A stretch of 64,000 nucleotides of DNA, taken from JAVJPJ01 sp040217295. Its GTDB lineage: Bacteria; Pseudomonadota; Alphaproteobacteria; Rhodobacterales; Rhodobacteraceae. This document shows, piece by piece, positions 1-9,139 of the stretch. Below the pieces are notes generated by a model that saw only the letters and a program-made list of their open reading frames with translations, did not search any database and had not been told where the DNA came from. Location: positions 6,930-70,929 of the forward strand of contig CAYWTM010000003.1 of the NCBI GenBank assembly GCA_964460185.1, in the 5' to 3' direction. The position numbers and the translations under genes are program-made. Every line of letters starts with the position of its first letter. Positions within the stretch are counted from its first letter, which is position 1.

Positions 1-289
1 AGGTTGGATGCGCGGCGCTTAGCGCATGCGCGGGGGCAGGGAAAGAGGCGAAAGCCTTGACAGATCGCATGCAAAGGCGCATGTGCCCATCAAGTTGCTG
101 CGCTGCCGCGTGAGCAGTCGGTCAAAGACAGACCCGACAGCAACCGATGTTTTCCCCCAGGTCCCCATCACGCAGGGTCTGACGATCCCGCCGATCCGCG
201 GCCGGATTGCCCCTTGCTTCGCCCGGCATTTGTGCACGGGCACTGACCATTGGCGCGTGGTAGGCCCATGCGCCCCGAAAGGTACCACC
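1..289. other. Leader region upstream of the DEAD-box helicase
   Basis: No separate gene is supported here. The helicase reading frame stays open from position 26, but the conserved protein begins at 290, so the extension looks like chance coding in GC-rich DNA. A TTGACA -35-like hexamer sits at 57-62 without a convincing -10 at the right distance. A GCGCATGCGC self-complementary stretch lies near the left edge and may belong to a terminator of the gene outside the window. If 57-62 is the promoter, the transcript would have a leader of roughly 200 nt, as is common for stress-regulated RNA helicase genes (inference). Confidence 0.4.
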
Positions 290-1603
290 TTGTTTGATTT
301 CGATATGCTCGGCCTCAAGCCGATCCTCTCCAAGACCCTTCAGGCCAACGGCTTCAAGGAACCGACGCCCATTCAGAACCAGGCCATTCCCCTGGCGCTG
401 GAAGGTCATGACATCCTGGGCCTCGCCCAGACCGGCACCGGCAAGACGCTCGCCTTTGGCCTGCCCCTGATGGAGCATCTGCTGGCCCACCACGGCAAGC
501 CCGAACCCAAGACGGCGCGCGCGCTGATCCTGGCTCCGACGCGCGAGCTGGTGAACCAGATCGCCGACAGCCTGCGGATGTTCACCCAACAGACCCCTCT
601 CAAGGTCGCAACCGTTGTGGGTGGCCAGTCGATCGGCCGTCAGATCGGCGTTCTGGCGCGCGGAACCGACATTCTTGTCGCGACACCGGGCCGACTGATG
701 GACCTGATGGACCGCGGTGCCATCCATTTGCATACCGTGCAGCACCTGGTGCTGGACGAAGCCGACCAGATGCTGGACCTCGGCTTTATCCACGCCCTGC
801 GCAAGATCGCTCCAAAGCTGGGCACGCCGCGTCAGACCATGCTGTTTTCGGCCACCATGCCGAAACAGATGGAAGAACTGTCGCGCGCCTACCTGACCAA
901 CCCCAAGCGGGTACAGGTCGCGCCTCCGGGCAAGGCCGCCGACAAGGTGGCCCAGTCGGTGATCTTCGTCGAGAAATCGGCCAAGCAATCCAAACTGCGC
1001 GAAATCCTCAACCGCGACCCCGAAGCGCTGGTGCTGGTCTTTGGCCGCACCAAGCATGGCTGTGAAAAGCTGATGAAGGGGCTGGTCGATGACGGCTACA
1101 ACGCCGCCTCGATCCACGGCAACAAAAGCCAGGGCCAGCGGGATCGCGCCATCAAGGCGTTCCGCGATGGAACGATCAAGATCCTGGTAGCAACCGATGT
1201 GGCGGCGCGCGGCATCGACATTCCCGGCGTCGGTTACGTCATCAATTACGAACTGCCCGACACGCCCGACAACTACGTGCACCGCATCGGCCGCACCGCG
1301 CGTGCGGGCCGCGAGGGCGAGGCGATCGCCCTTGTCTGCGCGGAAGAAGTCGATCTGCTCAACCAGATCGAAAAGCTGATGAAAAACGAAATTCCGGTTG
1401 TCGGCGGGCACAAGCCCGAGGCTGTCAGCGCGCCCAAACCCGGTCGCCGTGGTCGTGGCGGGAATGCTGGTGGTGGCGCTGGCGGAGGCGGCAACCGCCG
1501 CGCCCAGGGCCAGGGTCGCCCGCAGGGACAAAAGAAACCGCAGGGCGCGCCCGGCGGTCAGGTCAAGCGGCGGCGTCCGCGCCGGCCCCGCAAGGCCGCG
1601 TAA
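290..1603 (+). CDS. rhlE: DEAD-box ATP-dependent RNA helicase, RhlE type
   Basis: This is an ATP-dependent RNA helicase of 437 residues, expected to remodel structured RNA or ribosomal precursors in the cytoplasm. Visible motifs in order are the Q-motif region (PTPIQ), AQTGTGKT (46-53), PTREL, TPGRL, DEAD (156-159), SAT (187-189), and in the second RecA domain ATDVAARGID and HRIGRTAR (from 331). The C-terminus is a disordered Gly/Arg/Gln-rich tail ending in a run of basic residues, typical of RhlE proteins and probably RNA binding. I chose the TTG at 290 because an AAAGG ribosome site lies about 7 nt upstream and the family homology starts there; ATG at 305 is the alternative. The gene ends one base from the convergent MFS gene. 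Confidence 0.93.
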   Translation: MFDFDMLGLKPILSKTLQANGFKEPTPIQNQAIPLALEGHDILGLAQTGTGKTLAFGLPLMEHLLAHHGKPEPKTARALILAPTRELVNQIADSLRMFTQQTPLKVATVVGGQSIGRQIGVLARGTDILVATPGRLMDLMDRGAIHLHTVQHLVLDEADQMLDLGFIHALRKIAPKLGTPRQTMLFSATMPKQMEELSRAYLTNPKRVQVAPPGKAADKVAQSVIFVEKSAKQSKLREILNRDPEALVLVFGRTKHGCEKLMKGLVDDGYNAASIHGNKSQGQRDRAIKAFRDGTIKILVATDVAARGIDIPGVGYVINYELPDTPDNYVHRIGRTARAGREGEAIALVCAEEVDLLNQIEKLMKNEIPVVGGHKPEAVSAPKPGRRGRGGNAGGGAGGGGNRRAQGQGRPQGQKKPQGAPGGQVKRRRPRRPRKAA

Positions 1604-1604
1604 G

Positions 1605-2783
1605 CTAGACCTCCGGGGTTTCGCGGGCGAATAGATACACCGCGAGACCAATGAGAATGACCAGCGCCAGCAGCGCAAACAAGATGCCATAGGCGGCCTC
1701 GGCCCCCATGCTGGCGGACAGGGATTGATGAACGGGGCCGGACGTGAATTGCATCACTCCGGCCCCGCCCATTCCGAACAGGTTAAGCAACGTCACCCCG
1801 CGCCCCGTCAGATGCGCGGGCAGAAAGCTGCGGCCATGCGAAATGACGATCGGGTAGGATGCGCCAAGCATCCCGATCAGGGCAAAGATGGCAACAGCGG
1901 TCCAAAGGCCCGCAGGCGGCGATACCCATAACCACAAACACAAAAGCGCCACCCCCAGATTGCCGATGAGGATCGGCCATTTGCGGCTGCCCAGGATGCG
2001 GTCGGCGGGGCCATACAGGAAATTCCCCGCCACCATCGCCAGCCCCATCACCAGCGTGGCGGTTCCGATCTGTCCAAGGGTCGCGGCATGAAGGTCGGCG
2101 ATATAGGGGCTGATCCAAAGGCCCCTGATCCCGGCCGCAGGCGCGTAACAGACGAACATCATCGCCGCGATGGGCCACAGCTGCCGCATCCACAGCAGGT
2201 CCAGCAACGACCCCCTGGCTTCACCCTCCGGTTTGGGCGGGTCCCGCACCAGGATTGCGATGGCGATGCCGATCACGACCGTGAAGGCTGCGAAGCCCCC
2301 GACCGTTTCGCGCCAGCCAAAGGTTTCCACGGCCCAGGCCAGCGGCGCGGCGGACAGGATATTGCCAAGCGAACTGACCCCCACCGTCACACCTGCCAGG
2401 GTGCCGAAGATCGCGGCCGAAAAGCTGCGCGCGAAGATGTAGTAGGTCGACATCAGAATGGGCGCACACCCGATCCCGATCAGAATCATGGCCAGCGTCA
2501 CCATGCCGGGATCTTGCGCCACGGCGAACAAACCGGCCCCGCCCGCCCCGCCACCCAGAAACAGGATCGACGCCGTGCGGCGTGGCCCGAACGTATCGAG
2601 CGCCCATCCGACGGGCAGTTGCATCAGCGCGAATGCCGCGAACCACATGCCTGAGGCCCGTGCGAGATCCCCCGTGGTCGCGCCCAGGTCGGCCTCCAGT
2701 GCCGGGGCCAGAACCGCAAGAAAGGCGCGGTAGAACTGGCTCAGCATGTAGGCCACCACAAGAAAGGCCAGTCCGGCACGCAT
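1605..2783 (-). CDS. MFS transporter
   Basis: The protein has 392 residues with about twelve hydrophobic segments in two halves, and the sequence GWALDTFGPRRTAS between TM2 and TM3 matches the major facilitator loop signature. It should be an inner-membrane secondary transporter. The substrate cannot be read from the sequence. It is convergent with the helicase, with stop codons only one base apart, and divergent from the iron-binding protein gene, so the 191-bp gap to the right must carry both promoters. It stands alone on its strand, giving no operon context for function. Confidence 0.85.
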   Translation of the reverse strand: MRAGLAFLVVAYMLSQFYRAFLAVLAPALEADLGATTGDLARASGMWFAAFALMQLPVGWALDTFGPRRTASILFLGGGAGGAGLFAVAQDPGMVTLAMILIGIGCAPILMSTYYIFARSFSAAIFGTLAGVTVGVSSLGNILSAAPLAWAVETFGWRETVGGFAAFTVVIGIAIAILVRDPPKPEGEARGSLLDLLWMRQLWPIAAMMFVCYAPAAGIRGLWISPYIADLHAATLGQIGTATLVMGLAMVAGNFLYGPADRILGSRKWPILIGNLGVALLCLWLWVSPPAGLWTAVAIFALIGMLGASYPIVISHGRSFLPAHLTGRGVTLLNLFGMGGAGVMQFTSGPVHQSLSASMGAEAAYGILFALLALVILIGLAVYLFARETPEV

Positions 2784-2894
2784 CTGTCGTGATCCTTCCC
2801 TTCCGCGACTGGCGCGACACTGACCCGACCCGGGGGCAGCGGCAAGTCCTCGCGCTTTCCTGATCTTTTTTGTCGGAAATTATTGACAGCGCCC

Positions 2895-2909
2895 TGATTA
2901 TGATTTTCA
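2895..2909. promoter_or_regulatory. TGA-N9-TCA iron-responsive (RirA/IRO-like) box 1
   Basis: The sequence is TGA, nine bases (TTATGATTT), then TCA, matching the IRO motif assigned to the iron regulator RirA in Rhodobacterales and Rhizobiales. It lies 66 bp upstream of the ferric-iron binding protein start, just after a TTGACA hexamer (2883-2888), so repressor binding would cover the promoter. The motif match is direct; the assignment to RirA is inference. Confidence 0.5.
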
Positions 2910-2925
2910 ACAGCAGCATACAAAC

Positions 2926-2940
2926 TGAGTAAATCAGTCA
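2926..2940. promoter_or_regulatory. TGA-N9-TCA iron-responsive (RirA/IRO-like) box 2
   Basis: This is a second copy of TGA-N9-TCA (spacer GTAAATCAG), 31 bp downstream of the first and 35 bp before the binding-protein start codon. It also contains a shorter CTGA-N5-TCAG dyad. Two copies spaced about three helical turns apart suggest genuine iron-dependent repression rather than a chance match. Confidence 0.48.
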
Positions 2941-2974
2941 GGTATATGTCAAACACTCGATCACGGAGCCTTCC

Positions 2975-3994
2975 ATGACCCGCACCATCGCTGCCCTTCT
3001 GGGGTCGACCATCGCCCTTTCCACCCTCACTGCCGCACAGGCGCAGGAGCTGAACCTCTATTCCTCGCGCCACTACGACACCGACGAGCGGCTCTATTCC
3101 GATTTCACCGAGGCAACCGGCATCACGATCAACCGGATCGAAGGCAATGCCGACGAGCTGATCGCGCGGATGCAGGCCGAGGGCGCGAACAGCCCCGCCG
3201 ACGTATTCCTTACCGTCGACACCGTGCGCCTTGCCCGTGCGACCGACATGGGGCTGCTGCAGCCCGTCGAAAGCGCGGTTCTGGAAACCCGCGTGCCCGG
3301 CTACCTGCAAGATGACGGCAACCACTGGTTCGCCTTTTCGCAGCGCGCGCGGATCATCTTCTACGACCGCGACGATGTGGCGAACCCGCCGCTGACCTAC
3401 CAGGATCTGGCAAGCCCGGAATATGCCGGACAGGTCTGCATCCGGTCCTCTACCAACGTCTACACGCAGAACATCACCGCCGCGCTGATCGCGCATCTGG
3501 GTGTCGAGGCCGTCGAGGATTGGGCGACCGCCGTGGTCGGCAATTTCGCCCGCGCGCCGCAGGGCGGAGACACCGACCAGCTGCGCGGCATCGTCTCGGG
3601 CGAATGCGACATCGCGATGTCGAACACCTATTACTTCTCGCGCATCATCCGCGAGGGCGATGACCAGATCTCGCCTGAACAGCTGGCGAATATCGGCTGG
3701 GTCTTTCCCAACCAGAACGACATCGGCGCGCATATGAACGTATCAGGCGGCGGCGTGGCGGCGAACGCGCCGAACCGCGACAACGCCGTGCTGTTCCTGG
3801 AATACCTCGCCTCGGATCAGGCGCAGCAGTATTTCTCGGCGGGCAATGACGAATATCCTGCCGTGCCGGGCGTGGGCCTGTCCCCGTCGGTCGCGGCGCT
3901 GGGGATCTTCCGCCCCGATGTGATCGACCTGTCCGAGATCGCGGGGAACGTCGGCATGGCGGTCGAGGTGCTGAACACAGCCGGGTGGGAATGA
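2975..3994 (+). CDS. fbpA: Fe(3+) ABC transporter periplasmic binding protein
   Basis: This is the extracellular solute-binding protein of a ferric-iron ABC importer (FbpA/AfuA/FutA family), 339 residues. A signal peptide of about 23 residues ends at the AQA cleavage site. The mature protein starts ELNLYSSRHYDTDE, the typical opening of this family, and a twin tyrosine near residues 219-220 (NTYYFSR) corresponds to the iron-coordinating Tyr pair. Two TGA-N9-TCA boxes precede the gene, and a hairpin with a short U run follows it. The permease is convergent on the other strand, and no ATPase gene is in the window. Confidence 0.9.
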   Translation: MTRTIAALLGSTIALSTLTAAQAQELNLYSSRHYDTDERLYSDFTEATGITINRIEGNADELIARMQAEGANSPADVFLTVDTVRLARATDMGLLQPVESAVLETRVPGYLQDDGNHWFAFSQRARIIFYDRDDVANPPLTYQDLASPEYAGQVCIRSSTNVYTQNITAALIAHLGVEAVEDWATAVVGNFARAPQGGDTDQLRGIVSGECDIAMSNTYYFSRIIREGDDQISPEQLANIGWVFPNQNDIGAHMNVSGGGVAANAPNRDNAVLFLEYLASDQAQQYFSAGNDEYPAVPGVGLSPSVAALGIFRPDVIDLSEIAGNVGMAVEVLNTAGWE

Positions 3995-4026
3995 TCCCCG
4001 GCGGGGTATGACGACATAAAATGGCA

Positions 4027-4055
4027 ACGGGCGCTCCGCAGCGGGCGCCCGTTTT
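4027..4055 (+). terminator. Rho-independent terminator after the iron-binding protein
   Basis: An 8-bp GC stem (ACGGGCGC at 4027-4034 with GCGCCCGT at 4045-4052) with a 10-nt loop is followed by TTTTG. It is placed 32 nt after the fbpA stop. Confidence 0.7.
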
Positions 4056-4124
4056 GCGTTTGGGAGGATAGGCGATGCACGGCGGCTTCGCCCTTGTTCC
4101 GCGCAGGCCCGGAGGCCGAGGTCG

Positions 4125-4195
4125 GTCCGGGGCTCAAGGTGGAGTTTCGCCGTGCCGTGCACCGAGGTCCGGCAAGGGCCGGAATCCAGGCTCGG
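4125..4195. repeat. Possible extragenic palindromic element
   Basis: The gap between fbpA and the permease holds inverted GGTCCGGC/GGGCCGGAATCC-like segments resembling REP-type intergenic elements common in bacteria. Only one copy is in the window, so its repeat nature is unproven. Confidence 0.25.
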
Positions 4196-4214
4196 AACCA
4201 GCAGAACGCCCCCC

Positions 4215-5915
4215 CTACACCCCCCGCCGCATCTGCCCCTGCGCCGCGTCGACCGCGTTGCGTGTCGGGCGGCTTTCGCGCCCGATGCTCCAGCACAGGA
4301 TCGCCACGGGGATCAGGCCCACGGCTCCGATCACCAGGCTGGGGACGGCGGCCTCGGCCAGCCGTTCGTCCGAGGCGAGACGGTGGGCCTGCACCGCGAG
4401 CGTGTCATAATTGAACGGCCTCAGGATCAGCGTGGCGGGCAGTTCCTTCATCACGTCGACGAACACGATCAGAAGCGCCGTCAGGATCGAGGGCTGTAGG
4501 ATCGGCATGTGGATGCGCCGCAGCATCGGCGTCGGGCCGTGGCCCAGCGTCCGGGCGACGGCATCGACGCTCGGGTTCACCGTGGCTAGGCCGGATTCAT
4601 AGGTGTTCAGCGCCACCGCCATGAAACGCGCCATGTAGGCCATGATCATCAGCCAGATGGAGCCGGTGATCAGCAGGCCGGTATCGATGCCGAAATTCGC
4701 TTCCATCACCCGGTCCAGCGCGTTGTCGAAGGCCGCGAAGGGAAACAGCAGGCCCACGGCGATCACGCCGCCCGGCACGGCATAGCCGATGCCCGCGATC
4801 CGCAATGCGGTCTGGGAACTGCGGGTGGGGTGCAGCCGCGCGTTGAAGCCCAGCGTGATGGCTGCCGCGACGGTCAGAACGGCGGCGATACCGGCCAGCG
4901 TCAGGGAATGCTGGAGGAAGCCGAGATAGCGCGGCGAGAACAGGATCTGGGCTGACCCCGAGGCCAGCGAGACCAGGATGGCGGTAGGCACAAGAAAGCC
5001 GAAGAAGACCGGCAGGCCACAGATCATGATGGCCCCCAAGGCGGCGCGACCGCGCAGCCGCACCGGTTCCATCCGTTCGAACCGGCGCCCGGCGTCGTGG
5101 TGGCGCAAGTGGCGGCGCTGGCCGCGTTCCAGCGTGGCCAAGGCCAGCGCCACGACCAGCAGGCACAGGGCCAGTTGCGCGGCCGCCGCCCGGTCGAACA
5201 GGCCGAACCAGCTGACATAGATGCCGGTGGCGAAAGTCTGGACACCGAAATAGGCGGTGGTGCCGTAGTCGGCCAGCGTCTCCATCAGCGCGAGCAGCAC
5301 GCCGCCCGCGATGGCTGGCCGCGCGACCGGCACCGAGACACGGAAGAAGGCGCCCCAGGGGCCCTGTCCCAGCGTGCGAGCCGCGATATAGGCGGTTGCG
5401 GACTGCCGCAGGAAAGCCGCGCGCGCCAGCAGGTAGACGTAAGGGTAAAGCACGAGGATCAGCATCGCAGCCGCCCCGCCGAGGCTGCGGATCTCGGGGA
5501 ACCAGTAGTCGCGCGGGCCCCAGCCGGTAAGATCGCGCAGCGTCGACTGGACCCAGCCGGGATGGTCGAGCAGGTCGGTATAGGCATAGGCCAGCACGTA
5601 GGCCGGGTAGGTCAGCGGCAGGGCCAGCGCAACCTCGAACAGGCGACGGCCGGGAAAGCGGGTGGCGGTGACAAGCCACGCGGTCGAGGTTCCGATCACG
5701 GCTGTGCCGATGCCCACGATCACGACCAGCAGCGCGGTGGTGCCTGCATAGCGCGGAAGCACCGTGCGCGCGAGGCTCTCCAGCGTGCCGATGCCGCCGG
5801 TGAGCGCGGCCACCGCGACCGCTGCCATCGGCAGGAGGCACAAGCCTGCGGTAAGCCATGCCAGCGCGGTCAGGCGGCGCGGATGGTAGGATCGGGCGCG
5901 GTGGGCCATCGGCAA
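4215..5915 (-). CDS. fbpB: Fe(3+) ABC transporter permease
   Basis: The protein has 566 residues with two homologous halves of about six transmembrane helices each, the fused architecture of FbpB/AfuB ferric-iron permeases. Each half carries the cytoplasmic coupling loop for the ATPase (first half near ARTLGQGPWGAFFRVSVP, second near ARTLGHGPTPMLRRIHMP, both of the EAA-loop type). It should form the inner-membrane channel that receives iron from the binding protein encoded convergently. A near-perfect inverted repeat (5936-5959) lies just upstream. The partner ATPase is not in the window, so it must be encoded elsewhere or shared. Confidence 0.88.
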   Translation of the reverse strand: MPMAHRARSYHPRRLTALAWLTAGLCLLPMAAVAVAALTGGIGTLESLARTVLPRYAGTTALLVVIVGIGTAVIGTSTAWLVTATRFPGRRLFEVALALPLTYPAYVLAYAYTDLLDHPGWVQSTLRDLTGWGPRDYWFPEIRSLGGAAAMLILVLYPYVYLLARAAFLRQSATAYIAARTLGQGPWGAFFRVSVPVARPAIAGGVLLALMETLADYGTTAYFGVQTFATGIYVSWFGLFDRAAAAQLALCLLVVALALATLERGQRRHLRHHDAGRRFERMEPVRLRGRAALGAIMICGLPVFFGFLVPTAILVSLASGSAQILFSPRYLGFLQHSLTLAGIAAVLTVAAAITLGFNARLHPTRSSQTALRIAGIGYAVPGGVIAVGLLFPFAAFDNALDRVMEANFGIDTGLLITGSIWLMIMAYMARFMAVALNTYESGLATVNPSVDAVARTLGHGPTPMLRRIHMPILQPSILTALLIVFVDVMKELPATLILRPFNYDTLAVQAHRLASDERLAEAAVPSLVIGAVGLIPVAILCWSIGRESRPTRNAVDAAQGQMRRGV

Positions 5916-5935
5916 GGGCTTTCGGGCGGTCAGTC

Positions 5936-5959
5936 AATCCGACACCTTTTGTCGGGATT
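5936..5959 (-). promoter_or_regulatory. Inverted repeat upstream of the iron permease
   Basis: AATCCGACA (5936-5944) pairs with TGTCGGGATT (5950-5959) apart from one extra G. It lies about 20 bp before the permease start, so it could be an operator or a leader hairpin. It does not match the TGA-N9-TCA motif seen at fbpA. Confidence 0.35.
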
Positions 5960-6038
5960 TCCCGCGAATGCAAGCGACCGGGCGACCGGTGGGCGGCTCT
6001 GTCGCAAAAGCTTCACTTGTCTTCATGCCTTGATTCTG

Positions 6039-6052
6039 TATTTCGAGAAATA
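6039..6052. promoter_or_regulatory. Candidate ArsR operator overlapping the start codon
   Basis: This is a perfect inverted repeat, TATTTC-GA-GAAATA, whose last base is the A of the arsR-arsC ATG. AT-rich interrupted dyads like this are typical ArsR/SmtB sites. Its position would let the regulator block its own promoter or the very start of transcription. No good Shine-Dalgarno lies between it and the start. Confidence 0.45.
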
Positions 6053-6891
6053 TGGAAATTAAGCTTACAGATCGATTCACCGCCCTGAGCCATCCGGCCC
6101 GTCTGGATGTCGTGCAACTGCTCATCCGCCGCTATCCCGACCGCGTGCCGGCGGGCGAGATCGCCATGGCCCTTGGATTGAAGCGCAACACGCTCAGTGC
6201 CTACCTGGCCGACCTGGTGCAGGCGGACCTGATCACGCGCGATCGGGCCGGAACGTCGCTGCGCTACGGCGCGGACATGGCCGGCCTGCGCGAGATGACC
6301 GAAACCCTGTTGCGGGATTGTTGCCGCGGTCGGGCAGATCTCTGCCCGCCAGGTGTCTTTCCCGACCTCATCGGAGACCCATCCATGTCCGACCGACGCT
6401 ATCTGGTCCTGTTCATCTGCACCGGGAATTCCGCCCGGTCGATCTTTGCCGAAACCCTGCTGCGCGACATGGCGGGCGACCGGTTCGAAGTGTTTTCCGC
6501 AGGGACGCTGCCACAGTCCGAGCTGAACCCGATGGCGGTGCAGATGCTGCGCGCCAAGGGTCATGACACCGCAGGATTGCGGTCGAAGAACCTGTCCGAG
6601 TTCCAGGGCGTCGAGGCACCCGGGTTCGACTTCGTCTTCACCGTCTGCGACCGCGCTGCGAACGAGGCCTGTCCGCCATGGCCGGGGCAGCCGATGTCGG
6701 CGCATTGGAGCACGCCTGATCCGGTCAAGGCCGAGGGCACCGAGGCCGAGCGGATGCTGGCCTTTCAGAATGCCTACGGGATGCTGCGCAACCGGATCCT
6801 CGCTTTCACGGCGCTGCCACTGGACACGTTGGACCGCATGTCGCTGCAGCACGCGCTGGACCGCATTGCAACGGGGGAAACGGAACAATGA
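6052..6891 (+). CDS. arsC: ArsR-ArsC fusion: arsenic-responsive repressor with arsenate reductase
   Basis: A single 279-residue protein joins an ArsR-type winged helix (about 1-88) to a low-molecular-weight-phosphatase-type ArsC (about 113-260). The linker contains C90, C91 and C98, a CC-N6-C cluster like the arsenite site known in the Acidithiobacillus ferrooxidans ArsR group (CC-N5-C). The reductase part has the P-loop CTGNSARS (123-130), with C123 as nucleophile. An internal ATG at 6385 (residue 112) has GGAG 8 nt upstream, so free ArsC might also be made. It overlaps the next gene by 4 nt and heads the arsenate operon with GAPDH and ArsJ. Function by family is arsenate reduction plus autoregulation. 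Confidence 0.88.
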   Translation: MEIKLTDRFTALSHPARLDVVQLLIRRYPDRVPAGEIAMALGLKRNTLSAYLADLVQADLITRDRAGTSLRYGADMAGLREMTETLLRDCCRGRADLCPPGVFPDLIGDPSMSDRRYLVLFICTGNSARSIFAETLLRDMAGDRFEVFSAGTLPQSELNPMAVQMLRAKGHDTAGLRSKNLSEFQGVEAPGFDFVFTVCDRAANEACPPWPGQPMSAHWSTPDPVKAEGTEAERMLAFQNAYGMLRNRILAFTALPLDTLDRMSLQHALDRIATGETEQ

Positions 6892-7886
6892 CCACCTATG
6901 CGCTGAACGGACTGGGCCGGATCGGCAAGCTGGCGCTGCGACCGCTGCTGGAACGGGGCGCGACCATCGCCTGGCTGAACGACGCGGTGGGCGATCCGGC
7001 GATGCATGCGCATCTGCTGGAATTCGACACAGTACACGGGCGTTGGCGGGCCGATATCGCTTCCGATTCCGATAGTATCACCATCGATGGCACACGCCTG
7101 CCGGTCTTCAACGAGCGCGACCCCGCCAAGCTGCCGCTGGACGGTGTGGACGTGATCATCGACTGCACCGGCGTGTTCAAGACCGCCGCCAAGATCCAGC
7201 CCTATTTCGATGCGGGCGTAAAACGGGTGGTGGTCAGCGCCCCGGTCAAGGACGGGGGTGCGGCGAATATCGTCTATGGCGTGAATCACGGCATTTATGA
7301 TCCTGACCAGCACCGGATCGTCACGGCGGCCAGTTGCACGACCAACTGCCTGGCCCCGGTGGTCAAGGTCATCCACGAGGCGCTGGGCATCAAGCATGGC
7401 TCGATCACGACGATCCATGACGTGACCAACACCCAGACCATCGTCGATCGCCCTGCCAAGGATCTGCGCCGGGCGCGGTCTGCCCTCAACAGCCTGATTC
7501 CGACCACCACCGGCAGCGCTACGGCGATCACGCTGATCTACCCCGAACTCAAGGGCAAGCTGAACGGCCACGCGGTGCGGGTGCCGCTGCTGAATGCCTC
7601 GCTGACGGATTGCGTGTTCGAGGTGGAGCGCGCGACGACGGCGCAGGAGGTGAACGCGCTGTTCAAGGTCGCAACCGAAGGGCCGCTGGCCGGTATCCTC
7701 GGCTACGAGGAACGGCCGCTGGTCAGCGCGGACTACGTCAATGACACGCGGTCCGGTATCGTCGATGCGCCCTCGACCATGGTCATCAACGGCACCCAGG
7801 TGAAAGTCTATGTCTGGTACGACAACGAGATGGGCTATGCGCACCGGCTGGTCGATGTGGCGCTGATGGTGGGCGCTGCCCCATGA
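6888..7886 (+). CDS. ArsJ-associated glyceraldehyde-3-phosphate dehydrogenase
   Basis: A full-length GAPDH of 332 residues, with a Rossmann NGLGRIGKL motif at the N-terminus and the active-site segment ASCTTNC with the catalytic Cys at residue 150. In operons with arsJ this enzyme uses arsenate in place of phosphate to make 1-arseno-3-phosphoglycerate, the ArsJ substrate (established for Pseudomonas aeruginosa). The 4-nt overlaps on both sides (arsR-arsC before, arsJ after) place it firmly in that pathway rather than in central glycolysis. The enzyme is expected to act in the cytoplasm. Confidence 0.9.
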   Translation: MTTYALNGLGRIGKLALRPLLERGATIAWLNDAVGDPAMHAHLLEFDTVHGRWRADIASDSDSITIDGTRLPVFNERDPAKLPLDGVDVIIDCTGVFKTAAKIQPYFDAGVKRVVVSAPVKDGGAANIVYGVNHGIYDPDQHRIVTAASCTTNCLAPVVKVIHEALGIKHGSITTIHDVTNTQTIVDRPAKDLRRARSALNSLIPTTTGSATAITLIYPELKGKLNGHAVRVPLLNASLTDCVFEVERATTAQEVNALFKVATEGPLAGILGYEERPLVSADYVNDTRSGIVDAPSTMVINGTQVKVYVWYDNEMGYAHRLVDVALMVGAAP

Positions 7887-9139
7887 GCGACAGCGCAGCG
7901 CGGCCAGAGGGTTTCGCCGCCTATATCGCGGTCACGGCCGCCTACTGGGCCTTCATGCTGACCGATGGCGCGCTCAGGATGCTGGTGCTGCTGCATTTCC
8001 ACACGCTGGGTTTTTCGCCGGTCCAGCTGGCGTATCTGTTCATCCTCTACGAGGTGGCCGGCATCGTCACGAACCTGAGTGCCGGCTGGATCGCGGCGCG
8101 GTTCGGCCTGACCTCGACGCTTTATGTCGGGCTGGGGGTGCAGATCGTGGCCTTGCTGGCCCTGACACAGCTGGATCCGGCCTGGGGCGTCACGGCGTCG
8201 GTGGTTTTCGTGATGTGCGTTCAGGGACTGTCGGGTGTGGCCAAGGACCTGGCCAAGATGTCGTCGAAATCCGCCGTCAAGCTGTTGGCGCCCAAGGCGG
8301 ATGGCGCCTTGTTCCGATGGGTGGCGCTACTGACCGGATCCAAGAACGCGGTGAAGGGGCTTGGCTTCTTGCTGGGCGCGGTTGCGCTGGCCCTGTTCGG
8401 TTTCGTGCCGTCGGTTCTGGGCATGGCCCTGCTTTTGTCGGTGGTGCTGGTGGCCATCGCGCTCAAGATGCCGGCCGGACTGCCCGCGGGACGCAAAGGG
8501 GTAAGGTTTCAGGAGGTCTTTTCGAAATCGGCCAATGTGAACTGGCTGAGCGCGGCGCGCGTGTTTCTGTTCGGCGCACGCGATGTGTGGTTCGTCGTCG
8601 GCATCCCGATCTATTTCTACGCCGTTCTGTCGGATGGGTCACAGGCCGGAAACCGCGCGGCCTTTTTCATGATCGGCAGCTTCATGGCGGTCTGGATCAT
8701 GCTTTACGGCGCCGTTCAGGCCAATGCCCCCAGGATCTTGCGCGCCCGGTCGCGCGACGAGGGCGCCTTGATCCGGGCCGCCTGGGTTTGGTGTGCCGCG
8801 TTGGCGCTTGTGCCGGCGGCCCTGGCCGGGCTGGTGATCTGGGCCGGGTCGCCCGCGCCCTGGCTGACCGCGACCCTTGTGGCGGGCCTGTTGGCGTTCG
8901 GCGCGATTTTCGCGGTGAATTCCGCGTTGCATTCCTACCTGATCCTGAGCTTCACACAGGCCGAACGGGTGACGATGGATGTGGGATTCTACTACATGGC
9001 CAACGCCGCTGGCCGGCTGGTCGGCACGCTGATGTCCGGTGTCAGCTATCAGGCTGGTGGCCTGCCGGCATGCCTTGCAACGGCGGCCCTGTTTCTGACG
9101 ATCAGCGCCTTGACCGCGCGACGCTTGCGGGCTGCCTAG
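7883..9139 (+). CDS. arsJ: ArsJ organoarsenical efflux MFS transporter
   Basis: The protein has 418 residues with about ten to twelve hydrophobic helices and an MFS fold. By context (directly after an arsenic-linked GAPDH, ATGA overlap) and its N-terminal sequence ([20 protein letters not shown]) it is ArsJ, the inner-membrane exporter of 1-arseno-3-phosphoglycerate. The exported ester hydrolyses outside the cell, giving net arsenate extrusion. The 3' end overlaps the convergent tetR gene by 4 bp, leaving no room for a separate terminator. Confidence 0.9.
   Translation: MSDSAARPEGFAAYIAVTAAYWAFMLTDGALRMLVLLHFHTLGFSPVQLAYLFILYEVAGIVTNLSAGWIAARFGLTSTLYVGLGVQIVALLALTQLDPAWGVTASVVFVMCVQGLSGVAKDLAKMSSKSAVKLLAPKADGALFRWVALLTGSKNAVKGLGFLLGAVALALFGFVPSVLGMALLLSVVLVAIALKMPAGLPAGRKGVRFQEVFSKSANVNWLSAARVFLFGARDVWFVVGIPIYFYAVLSDGSQAGNRAAFFMIGSFMAVWIMLYGAVQANAPRILRARSRDEGALIRAAWVWCAALALVPAALAGLVIWAGSPAPWLTATLVAGLLAFGAIFAVNSALHSYLILSFTQAERVTMDVGFYYMANAAGRLVGTLMSGVSYQAGGLPACLATAALFLTISALTARRLRAA

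Noticed and set aside
26..289. N-terminal extension of the helicase frame
   Set aside because: No similarity upstream of the Q motif. TTG 290 has a good ribosome site.
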